Shown here: in pieces, positions 9,671 through 18,036 of the stretch
How the letters are laid out: each line of letters begins with the position of its first letter
How positions within the stretch are numbered: the stretch's first letter is position 1
Assembly: GCA_950295325.1 (NCBI GenBank)
Contig: OX485805.1
Location: forward strand, 30,119,501-30,183,500
Reading direction: 5' to 3'
Length of the DNA: 64,000 nt
Source: Polytrichum commune
Lineage: Eukaryota; Streptophyta; Polytrichopsida; Polytrichales; Polytrichaceae
Translations under genes and position numbers: made by a program
Notes under the pieces: generated by a model
What the model was told of the DNA's origin: nothing
Seen by the model: the letters and a program-made list of their open reading frames with translations, nothing else
Database searches by the model: none

Positions 9671-12447
9671 ATGTCCATCACGCTGCTCTCCGGCCGAGTA
9701 AGTAGCGGTGCTGTCACCGGTTTGACATGCTGGAGAAAGAGCGCGGTAGAGGGTCTCCGAACCTTCAGACTTCAGCAGCGACATAGCTACGCTAACAGTA
9801 CCTGCCAACATTCCTTCTTCGACAGAGTTTTGTGGAATTTCGTTGGATTGAGCAGTGATCGGAGAAGTCGCAGATCGACATCTTGTGCTCACGGGATCGG
9901 ATTGGTGAGGAAGTTTAAAGTAGACGCATCCATGGAAGATTCTAGGTGTGCTATCATCACAGGAGTCGCTCGTCCTCACGGGATCGGCCATCAACTCGTG
10001 TACTCATTTTTGAAACAGGTGAGTGAGTGCACAGGAATGACATGTCACTATATTCTTGAGATTTCAATTTTGATTCCTTAGCATATTCTTAAGTTGTGGA
10101 GCATGTATCGAAGCAATCTGAGACCAATTGGTGAGCAGTGTTGGCAGAAATTGTTCTGTTACACGCTTAGGGTATAGGGTTTAAAGTTTTAGGCGTTGTA
10201 CTCATTCTCGAAACAGGTGGGTTGCACAGGAACCACATATCACAACATCCTTGAAATTTCAGTGTTCATGTTGTCGGATTCTTAGAGCATTCTTAAGGTT
10301 GCGGAGCATGTGTCGAAGCGATTTGAAATTTGATTTGTGGGCAGTGTTGGAGGAAATTGTTCCGTTACACGCTTAGGGTTTAGGGTTTAGGGTTTAAGGG
10401 TTTGGGTGTGGAGTCTGTTGTGAAATTTCGTGGTTGAAGGTTTGTTGCTGTTTTTTTTTTATGGCCAGGGCTACAATGTTGTAGGTGCGGATGTGCAAGA
10501 GCTCAACAAGGACGAGAAGCTTGATGATGGAGCTTTCAAGTTTGTGCTTGCAGACATCAGCAATCCTGTAGATGCCAAGCGAGTGGTCGATGCGTCGGTT
10601 GAGGCTTATGGTGGTCAAATTCATGTGCTCATTAACAATGCAGGTAGGCTCTTTGATTGGCACCGAGAGAGATCACAAGTATGACGACTTTCAGCAGAAC
10701 CCATTCATCTTCATTTGTGAAGCTTTGGAAGGATGATTTCTAACAATGCAAGTTGATGATTCTCAGCAAAACTCATTCATCTTCATTTGTGAAGCTTTGA
10801 GAGGATTCGAAAAATGCAAGGTGATTGGCAGTCAAATTTAGAGTCATCTTGACTTATGAAGCTTTGAAAAGATTCAAATAATGCAAGTTGATGATTATCA
10901 GCAAAGTCATTTCCATTTGTGAAGCTTTGAAAAGATGATTACTAAGAATGCGAGTTGATGAATTTCAGCAAAACTCCCTCATACCGGAGCAGAGGATCCT
11001 TTGAAGGAGTTTTCGGATACAGTAGCTGTGAATTTAATCGGAGCTTACAATATGTCGCATTATGCGATACCATTCATGCCGCCAGGAAAATCCAGTATTG
11101 TCCACATGTCCAGCACCAGGGCTCATCAAAGTGAACCAGACACCACAGGCTACAGTGCTTCCAAAGCTGGTCTCTGCGGCCTCACACATTCCCAGGTTTG
11201 TTTTTGCAATTGTATAAGTACCGGCAGAAAAGTTTTGCATCCCATTTTTGCACTTCTAAGGAATCCCTGCAACAGTTGTCACCCCACATTTGTCCAACCT
11301 ACTTTTTTCACCTTCTAGATGCACTTATTGATGTGTTGCCAAAGTGGGCCTCAAAGTAAACTGAATCATCTTCCATTATTGCTAAAGTCACTCAAGTTAC
11401 TGTGCAGTTCTAATTGCAGGCAATTACTTCCTTGCATCCCTTTTTATATCTAGAAATTGAAACAGAAACATCAACAATAGTCACTCAAAGTGTTTGCCTG
11501 TTTTCTGCCTTCCTCATCTCTTTATCATACCTCCCTGCTGGAATGCTGAATAAGCTGGGTTTGGAAGTGGTTTTTTGCAATACGTTGATGATTCATAGTC
11601 TCATGTTTGTGCTGTGATTCTTCTGCATCCCCTTCTCTATCTCTTAAGTGAAAGTGAAACATCAACAATAGTCACTCGGAATGTCTGCCTGTTTTCTGCC
11701 TTCCTCACCTTTAAGGTAGATGGGTTTTAAATGGTTCCTTTTTCCCATTAGCCTACTCCTAGGATATGAAATACATGATCAGTACAAGATGGTTAGCAAA
11801 TCTTAATCGAGGTGGTAGCAACTTTCCTTACAGTTTTCCCAACTCATATAAATATCTTATTCATTGTCAAAGTCAACATTCTCGTGCTCTCTAAATGGTC
11901 ATATACGTCCCCCCAAATATGTTGACTACTGAGCCCAGAATGGTTATCATATTTTGAGCACACAGTCCAATTTGTTGTAAGCACATGTCTTTTTGGTACC
12001 TCTTTTTGGAGCCACACCAAGACACATACTACTCAAAACATAGGTGTCCCATCAAGACAGTAACTGAATAAGGATTGTCTACCTTAGCACACCTATGCTG
12101 AATTGCTGAAATTTGTGATTAAACTGGGTTGTGAACTGGTGTTTTCACTACATTAAAGATTCACAGTCCCATGTGTTGTGGTGTAATTCTGCCTGCAGGC
12201 AATCACTTTAGCAGGCAAAGTGCGTGTCAATGCAGTGTTACCAGGGTGGATTAACACGGATGAGCAAGGTGAAGCCGCATTGCGGAGTGAAGATCATGCA
12301 TGGCACCCCGTGGGGCGGGTGGGTGTTCCCCAAGATGTGGCTGAAATGTGTCTGTTTTTGTGTGATGAAAGGAGATCAGGGTTCATCACTGGTCAAGAGT
12401 TTGTTGTTGATGGGGGTGTCTCGAAGAAGATGGTGTACCCCGAGTAA
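9671..12447 (+). CDS. Classical short-chain dehydrogenase/reductase (SDR), four exons
   Basis: NAD(P)-dependent oxidoreductase with a Rossmann fold; the substrate cannot be told. Exons: 9671 (or 9932)-10018, 10469-10643, 10969-11195, 12199-12447; all GT/AG and in frame. From the ATG at 9932 the protein is 245 residues, the usual classical SDR length. Motifs in that numbering: cofactor glycine motif TGVARPHGIG at 10-19, NNA at 85-87 (NNAA instead of NNAG), active-site Ser in HMSSTRA near 135, YSASK with Tyr149 and Lys153, and LPGWINT. The frame stays open upstream to an ATG at 9671, adding 87 Arg/Ser-rich residues that could be an organelle transit peptide; I list the longer form, but the start is unresolved. 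The C-terminal half (HPVGRVGVPQDVAE, FITGQEFVVDGG) resembles bacterial and fungal SDRs as I recall them. Introns 1 and 2 carry tandem copies of their own splice-site regions, and intron 3 holds a dispersed TIR repeat. Confidence 0.82.
9999..10395 (+). repeat. 198-bp tandem duplication spanning the SDR exon 1 end and donor site
   Basis: Two head-to-tail units, 9999-10196 and 10197 to about 10395. The first contains the last 20 bases of SDR exon 1 plus the real donor (cag|gtgagt at 10018/10019). The second contains a diverged copy of the same exon end and donor (cag|gtgggt at 10216/10217), now inside intron 1. The shared remainder includes 'ttaagttgtggagcatgt'-like and 'gttacacgcttaggg' blocks. 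The second unit ends in a short TTTAGGG run. Confidence 0.85.
10370..10403 (+). repeat. Interstitial plant telomere-type repeat in SDR intron 1
   Basis: Several adjacent TTTAGGG units (ttagggtttagggtttaggg and neighbours). This is the plant telomere heptamer. It is short and lies inside an intron, so it is interstitial rather than a chromosome end. Confidence 0.85.
10684..10990 (+). repeat. ~68-bp tandem repeats in SDR intron 2 carrying acceptor-like sites
   Basis: Five units with period about 65-72 bp. Each starts with a 'ttcagcaaaact'-like string and then has 'catcttcatttgtgaagctt' and 'aatgcaagttgatga'. The AG dinucleotides end at 10694, 10766, 10831, 10901 and 10968. The last of these is the acceptor I assign to exon 3, so four upstream copies of the acceptor context precede it. 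Confidence 0.8.
11712..12086 (+). mobile_element. Dispersed TIR repeat, family 1, copy in SDR intron 3
   Basis: Starts TTAAGGTAGATGGG and ends GTCTACCTTAG, about 375 bp, with the same interior blocks as the copy at 3191-3544. It is one of the best-preserved copies and lies wholly inside intron 3 of the SDR gene. Confidence 0.7.
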
Positions 12448-13816
12448 CTCGATTACGTGTTGATATATATAGTTCATTTTTAAAACAAGTTCTGTTGCAT
12501 TTATTGTTGTTTTTGCTGTGAGATTGCAAGAGTTGCAGTTTGCTCTTTAACTACACCGATGATGGTAAATAGTAGCTAATTCCAGCTAATATATGACAAC
12601 TGTGCACTAAAGAGAATTGCGCTAAAGAGAATTGCACTATAGAAACCTTTTAATTCCACATAACCTGGCAGTGCTAACCTACATTTACCCCTAAAGGCCC
12701 ACGAGGACCTTTTTGTCTCTGGCCCTCGAAATCCCATGAAACCTTGTTAGCCATTTTCCTCCCTAGTCATAGCTATTGAAGTTGTCTGTCAGCTCCAAAA
12801 GCTTGATCATGGAATTGCATGCATGGTTATTCTCTAAACCTCATGAAGTGCCCACATCTCAATAGACAATTCGACACTTTGATCACTTAAAGATCATGCT
12901 TGCAACCCTCCACCACTCTATAATGTGCGTAATTTCAACCGATTTCTCGTCAAAATAACGAGATTGATGATTATAGTATAACGACCAAAAATAACATGTG
13001 ATTTGTGTTCGTAATCGTATGGATATGATATCTCACCATTTCGTTTTGGAACACCTCTCAAGACACCCTTAGATTTGTTATCTATCTTAGAAAATGCTTC
13101 ACCCTTCATGTCTTCGTAGGCCTTTAGGGATTAATTGATGGCCAGTCGATACAAAGGAATTTAGTCACACTTGCTTAAAATCTGCTAATTGCGGTGCACA
13201 ATTGACATGGGACATTCTCACCACAAATGAATGGGTAGTACTTACTAGGTATTCTTCTCCGACAAAGAAACTAAGAATTTGAGCATGAAGCCCAGCCGGA
13301 AGATAATATTTTTCCAGATATGTAGCCAACTCTAGAAGACCAAGCTCTCAAATGTGTCTTTGTCTTCAAAGGAATTATTTGGTTCCTTGAATCTTGGTAA
13401 CCCCTAGTCATACGAAAAGAACTAAGCACAAGCATAACTTGGCATAACACGGGATCCACAAGAATTTTGCAGAAGTTGTGCCCATCCCAACTCCATAGAC
13501 AAAATCCAAAGCCAAGCCAGAGTTCGAATCAAGTCCTGTTTCTCAACTGGTATTCACAATTGGGTCAAATTGCCTCTTACAAAATAAAATACCTACATTA
13601 CAATGTCAAGTGAGGTAACATCAGGTGTCTTTCAAACCCTGATGCACACCCAAAAGTAACTTCTGTATTTGCCTGCCCAAAGGTTCATGGTAATTCGAAC
13701 AAAAATGACGGACATACTATAGATCCATCTAGCACTATACAACAGAGCTTGCTCTATACAAGAACATAAAAAAGCACTTATCTTTCAGTTTACCATGTCA
13801 CCCAGACCATACCACC
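12448..13816. other. Convergent intergenic region between the SDR gene and the F-box gene
   Basis: Holds the 3' flanks of two convergent genes. I see no coding exon, RNA gene or strong repeat. Short open frames at 12918-13109 and 13271-13459 (minus) have no recognisable motif. Confidence 0.5.
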
Positions 13817-15121
13817 TCACATCCATGGGAAATTCTCGTTTGGATGATCCCCTGCAAATTCAATTAGCATTTGTACATCATCTGCACTCACACACCCATT
13901 CGATTTATCCATCGCATAGTCAACAAGCATCTCAAGGTTATCGTCATCAAGCGCATCCTTGGAATCTTTCGGTACTTCGACCGTGCTCCATGTCTTCAAT
14001 GCCATGTTGTAGATCACAAACTTCGTCAAACATTGTGGCGTCCATTCCATTGGACACATTAGGATGTACTCCTCACAGTAAAAAGTCTTCACAAGGTACC
14101 GATTCTGAAATTCTCTGTCCTCAGGCTTTAACCACAAATGCATTTTGTCTGGCATGCTGTCAACCATGCACCATTGTAGACCTGATTGTAAAAATTCCCA
14201 TACGCGAATCAACCCTTCGTCATCCCCGGTCACGTCATACAAAACTCCTTTCCATTCACCGAGCCCGCTGTGATGGCCATCAACACAGCGCTGATATGGT
14301 GCATGTGGAAGAGACGTCCACGAATCGTGCTCAAAATCGTATGCTATTAATGCAGGTTGCATATGCCTCCGAGACTTGATGTATAAAATCCCATTACAAT
14401 GCACGGACACCCCACACTCCAACTTCACGCGGGAAAGCTCGGCGGATTTCAATGTCCATTTCTCCGAAATGCTTTCGTATACGTACGTTTGCATGTTGGG
14501 GTAACCCATCGTGACAAGTAACTTGTACGTGCCGCAATTTTTGTCCACCGCAATCTCGGACAAAGTGATCACCGTGTCCTTGGATGAGTCATGTTCGTAA
14601 AGAGTTGGCAAATGATGTCTCGCTTTCGTATGAATGTTGAACACGGTACCTTGCTGCGGGTTATGCGAAGTCGCACTATATACATACCCATCGGCCACAA
14701 CCGTTTTCCCCTTCTTGAAGGCGAAGTGCGGAAGCGGCTTTCTCACCCAATCACAAAGCCCCACATCGTACACCAACATGACATGATGACACCAAAAGCC
14801 GACCGCCCCAAAAAGGATGAAATAGGGCTTTGGAAAACGAGGCCCCGCGTATTGCTCTAAGAAGTGTCGGTTTCCTGCGAGAACGTTCCACGCCGAGCAC
14901 ACGCAGCGTAGCTGGTAGAAAATTTGAAGTGGGAGCTTCGCATACACCATCTCCAAGTTAATGAACTGTTGAAGGTTGCCCCATAACGCCGAATCCATCA
15001 CCACATTTTGAGTGCTTGCGCTCGAGCTCCATCCTGAGGGTTGTGGTTGTTGATGGTGCTCAAATGGTCCTCCCACTTTTGACCACTTTCTTGCACCTAA
15101 TTCATCTTGGCTACTGGCCAT
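13817..15121 (-). CDS. F-box protein with kelch-like C-terminal region
   Basis: Predicted 434-residue protein in one coding exon, likely the substrate adaptor of an SCF ubiquitin ligase. The F-box is at about residues 45-90: LWGNLQQF, a short helix, KLPLQIFYQLRCVCSAWNVL, then FLEQ, which fits the LPxxxxxxxRxVCxxWN core. Residues about 110-400 look like F-box-associated or kelch-type blades (LVYDVGLCDWVRKPLP, YVYESISEKWTL, IAYDFEHDSWTSLP, FVIYNMALKTWSTVEVP, each with the Tyr-x(6)-Trp spacing of kelch units). The start is the ATG of MASSQDELGA. The frame runs 19 codons further upstream, but a good acceptor (tttcacag) lies there, just before 15146, so that part is intron. The substrate is unknown. 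Confidence 0.82.
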   Translation of the reverse strand: MASSQDELGARKWSKVGGPFEHHQQPQPSGWSSSASTQNVVMDSALWGNLQQFINLEMVYAKLPLQIFYQLRCVCSAWNVLAGNRHFLEQYAGPRFPKPYFILFGAVGFWCHHVMLVYDVGLCDWVRKPLPHFAFKKGKTVVADGYVYSATSHNPQQGTVFNIHTKARHHLPTLYEHDSSKDTVITLSEIAVDKNCGTYKLLVTMGYPNMQTYVYESISEKWTLKSAELSRVKLECGVSVHCNGILYIKSRRHMQPALIAYDFEHDSWTSLPHAPYQRCVDGHHSGLGEWKGVLYDVTGDDEGLIRVWEFLQSGLQWCMVDSMPDKMHLWLKPEDREFQNRYLVKTFYCEEYILMCPMEWTPQCLTKFVIYNMALKTWSTVEVPKDSKDALDDDNLEMLVDYAMDKSNGCVSADDVQMLIEFAGDHPNENFPWM

Positions 15122-15556
15122 TGTTCCCTCATTATCACCAACTCTGCTGTGAAACAAACACACACACACACACCGCATTCATGTTTGTATTAGGAGGTAC
15201 AGATCTATAAACAAGCAAGTGACACGCATTGAGGAGGTGATAGCTCTAGAGAGTGAAAGCCAATGTTATGCCACGATAATCTTGGAAATTCCCAAACACA
15301 ACCCCTATGTTATTTTCAAGCACCAAAATGAGAGTATGAGGGACTCTGTAAAATACATCATCCTGATGTTCTATGCTGTAGAATAGCATCAATTCTGACA
15401 ATTCAAATCTAAAAATAAATCCTACCTATGCTTAGAGATTTAACGCAGACGCACAACTTCTTGCTTCAAAAAGTAACCCAACCCAGAAACTAAAGATGTC
15501 ACTCCAATTTTCCAATACGACATCCCCAGAGTTTTTGCTTTTGCATGCATCAGATT

Positions 15557-15589
15557 TTTTAGGGTTTAGGGTTTAAGGTTTAGGGTTTT
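15557..15589 (+). repeat. Interstitial telomere-type repeat upstream of the F-box gene
   Basis: Degenerate TTTAGGG units in tandem (tttagggtttagggtttaag and onward). It lies in the suspected 5' UTR intron of the F-box gene. Confidence 0.8.
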
Positions 15590-16376
15590 AAGACCAGGCA
15601 AAAGATGGGTTTAAGACCAACACTTTCTCTCTAGACAGCAAACTTTTCAGGGAAGGGGTTATGTAGGCAAAATTCGGTGGCCTGGCAATTTTATGGCAAC
15701 AGATTCACCACCAGATGACTTGACTTTGAAACCAAATTTCAATTTCCATCTCAAATGTATGCCTAGAATTTTCTGTACGCAGATACAAAAGAGAAACCAC
15801 AAACACATGGCTGAACACGTGGCTAACAAATCCAGTGAATTATTTTGACCCACATCGACCATGATTCCAGATCCAATGCTGCAAGTCACCACCTCATCCA
15901 AATCGATCCAACATCACCAAACCTCACCGATCGTGCATATTGGGCTACTTACAGATATAACATCAAACTCTGGGTCCGAGTTAAAAGAATACTTATTATT
16001 GACCCAAAAGTTTAAGAGGAGATTTCGTCACCCTTAAACCTTACTTTAAAGAACTTTCCTCCGCCAACTATGACACAAACTCTTACTCTGACTACAGTTT
16101 AACATCCAAGCACACTTCTTAGCACAATTTTTTTCCCAAAAGGAAACGTCACCAAAATTCAGTCAATTTCCAGAACCACCCACACCTTTATCTCAATTTC
16201 GAAGACAAAAATTGAACACATTCATCAGTAGAGAGCCAACAGAACACCAAAATGACACCAAAATGACATGAAATTTAGGTTGAACTCAAATCCATGTGTG
16301 CACATCAACAGCTGCGACAAGGAGAGAAATGGAGAACGTGTCAAAACAAAAACATAACCCAAAACAATTCTCAAGA

Positions 16377-16398
16377 AAATAAATAAATAAATAAATAA
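16377..16398 (+). repeat. AAAT tetranucleotide microsatellite
   Basis: Five to six tandem AAAT units. Confidence 0.85.
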
Positions 16399-16638
16399 AA
16401 AGCAGAAAGAGCAGACTAACCCAATTCTACCAAGCTGTGGACCCGAGAGAGGATGCTAATATGTCTGCAACATGAAGAAAGTGTCGAAAATCCAAAAGCT
16501 GCATAAACCCCTCCGAACCCAAATGCGATCCAAAATCTGACTCACTTCGGGCCTTCTCCTCCCTTTCAACTCAAAACGGACAAACTTGTGGATCGGTGCA
16601 ATTCTCCTAAGGTGTAACTAAAATCATTCCCGGTTCCG

Positions 16639-16664
16639 TTCCGATTGCTTCGAAGCAATCGGAA
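16639..16664. repeat. 26-bp perfect palindrome
   Basis: The arm TTCCGATTGCTTC is followed directly by its exact reverse complement GAAGCAATCGGAA with no spacer. A second small hairpin (GTGCTT-tgt-AAGCAC) and a 7-bp stem (ATCCTTG / CAAGGAT) follow within 50 bp. Function is unknown. It lies next to the proposed 5' exon of the F-box gene. Confidence 0.9.
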
Positions 16665-16706
16665 TCCGTGCTTTGTAAGCACAGCCATCCTTGATTCTTT
16701 GCTTAC

Positions 16707-16815
16707 AAGGATGAGATGGATCTGCCGCCGCCACCAGCCGTAGGCTTCGACGGGGGACCCGGGGAATGGCCGGGTGACCCTCGGGAACTAGTTTCTTGCA
16801 GGCGGGAATGATACG
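16707..16815 (-). other. GC-rich island, candidate 5' exon or promoter of the F-box gene
   Basis: A short GC-rich patch in an AT-rich region. On the minus strand it ends in a good donor (GTAAGC), so it could be the untranslated first exon of the F-box gene. On the + strand it also holds a 31-codon open frame from ATG at 16716 to TGA at 16811 (starting MDLPPPPAVGF), whose Pro/Gly-rich product I do not recognise. The first reading fits the neighbouring gene better. Confidence 0.35.
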
Positions 16816-16840
16816 AGTTCAAATTTGGAGAACCACTTGA

Positions 16841-17362
16841 GGGTCCGGGCCTAAAGAAACTTGGGGTCCAAAACATCACCCCACCTTCGAACTCAAGATT
16901 GGTTTCTCAAACTAAGAGTATTTGTTTTCAGTCGAGATCATTTAAATTTGGCAAAAATAATGTCACATCAGCGTCACATCAGTTTTTCCATATCTTAGAC
17001 CCAAACCTTTGCATAACATTACTCAGATCCATAGCAATGTTTTGTGGGACTGACAGTATTTGCAAATATTCCTCACGTTCAGTTTGAGTGTGGGAATATT
17101 CTCAATCCCACATAACATTATTATGGATCTCAATAATGTTATGTGTGTAAATTTATTGGGTCTAAAATTTTGCTCTCAACCAATAGGATTGGTTCATTCA
17201 ATAGTTATTCTGATCTTGGGCCCTAGTGTGAACTCACCATTAGTATGGATTTGGTTGGGTTCCTTATGCACTAACTTAAGGTGGGTTTACACTTAGATCC
17301 AGGGTCAAAGAAACTCCACAATCAAACAAAATTTTGGACCCAAGAAGTTTACACTAGGGTCC
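16841..17362. mobile_element. Possible TIR element, about 520 bp
   Basis: The left end (gggtccgggcctaaag, then cttggggtccaaaa) and the reverse complement of the right end (ggaccctagtgtaaac, then cttgggtccaaaa) share an imperfect inverted repeat of about 30 bp. The interior includes a hairpin at about 17108-17146 with 14-bp arms (CACATAACATTATT). There is no coding capacity. The ends are imperfect and no target duplication is evident. Confidence 0.4.
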
Positions 17363-17524
17363 ATATCCATAATAGGACCAAATGAAGTGGCATTAATGTG
17401 GCATCACTTTTCCACATGCCAAAATTTAATCAGAGAAATGAAAACAATAATGAGGATCCACATCGTATCAAAAGTGAAGTAGTTCCTAGTCACGAGGCTC
17501 AAGTATAAAACTTGTGATACTTGC

Positions 17525-18036
17525 ACTACACCGTTTCTCGTATGTAGTGTCACATACACTATTTGTGAAGGGCATGAACTAGATGCCTAGAAGTCTGAAA
17601 GTAGCATGTCCTCTTATTGCCAGTTTGATATTCTTTGTCAATGTTAGTTACTTGTTTAAGTGAAAAAATATTTAATAGTTATGACAGTTAGCATAGCACA
17701 TTGGGATATTCGAGATAATGCAAGGGGGAGATATTATTGAGTATACTAATGGCAATTGTCATGTATTTACATTTTAGTATGCAATAGGAAAATATTATTG
17801 AGCATACTAATGCCAAGTATCATTGGTGTGCACTTTAGTAAACTTGTAGACCATTGTGTAACATATGCATACATCACATAACACTATTGAACATACTCAT
17901 GCCATGATATTAATAAGTGTTAAGAGGTGGCACTTTTGGTGAATTTATTGATCATTAGTGTAACCTAGACTATGCCTCAAAATTGGGTAAGTGATACTAT
18001 TGCATGTGTGACATTAAATACCATAAATGGTGTAGT
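17525..18036. mobile_element. TIR element with ACTACACC ends, next to the LINE 3' end
   Basis: The left end (actacaccgtttctcgtatg, then tagtgtcaca) and the reverse complement of the right end (actacaccatttatggtatt, then taatgtcac) match over about 30 bp with a few mismatches. The interior has three degenerate copies of an 'attattgagcatactaatgc' unit (about 17731, 17792, 17882). The right end abuts the point where the neighbouring LINE loses homology, about 25 codons before its expected stop. A similar single end lies at about 49939-49969. Confidence 0.5.

Larger units (their letters stand above)
15122..16715 (-). other. Likely 5' UTR intron and leader of the F-box gene
   Basis: A polypyrimidine tract and CAG acceptor end just before 15146, 25 bases upstream of the F-box ATG. 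A matching donor (CCTT|GTAAGC) is read on the minus strand at 16707/16706, which would make an intron of about 1.56 kb. It contains a telomere-type repeat (15557-15589), an AAAT tetranucleotide run near 16377-16398 and AT-rich DNA. No protein-coding exon is visible. The intron assignment is inference from the splice sites. Confidence 0.4.

Noticed and set aside
10370-10403. Chromosome end
   Set aside because: The TTTAGGG run is only a few units long and lies inside an intron of a gene that continues on both sides.
10984-11195. SDR exon 3 beginning at the 'cagaggatcc' acceptor
   Set aside because: It also keeps the frame, but would shorten the loop after NNA; the acceptor at 10968 gives a length closer to the family. 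It remains an alternative.
13795-14379. 194-codon open frame on the + strand
   Set aside because: It lies entirely antisense to the F-box coding exon, whose protein has clear domain features; this frame is a shadow.
15122-15178. 19 extra residues before the F-box protein start (MRCVCVCLF...)
   Set aside because: They come from a CA-repeat and a polypyrimidine tract that ends in a CAG acceptor, so they are most likely intron.
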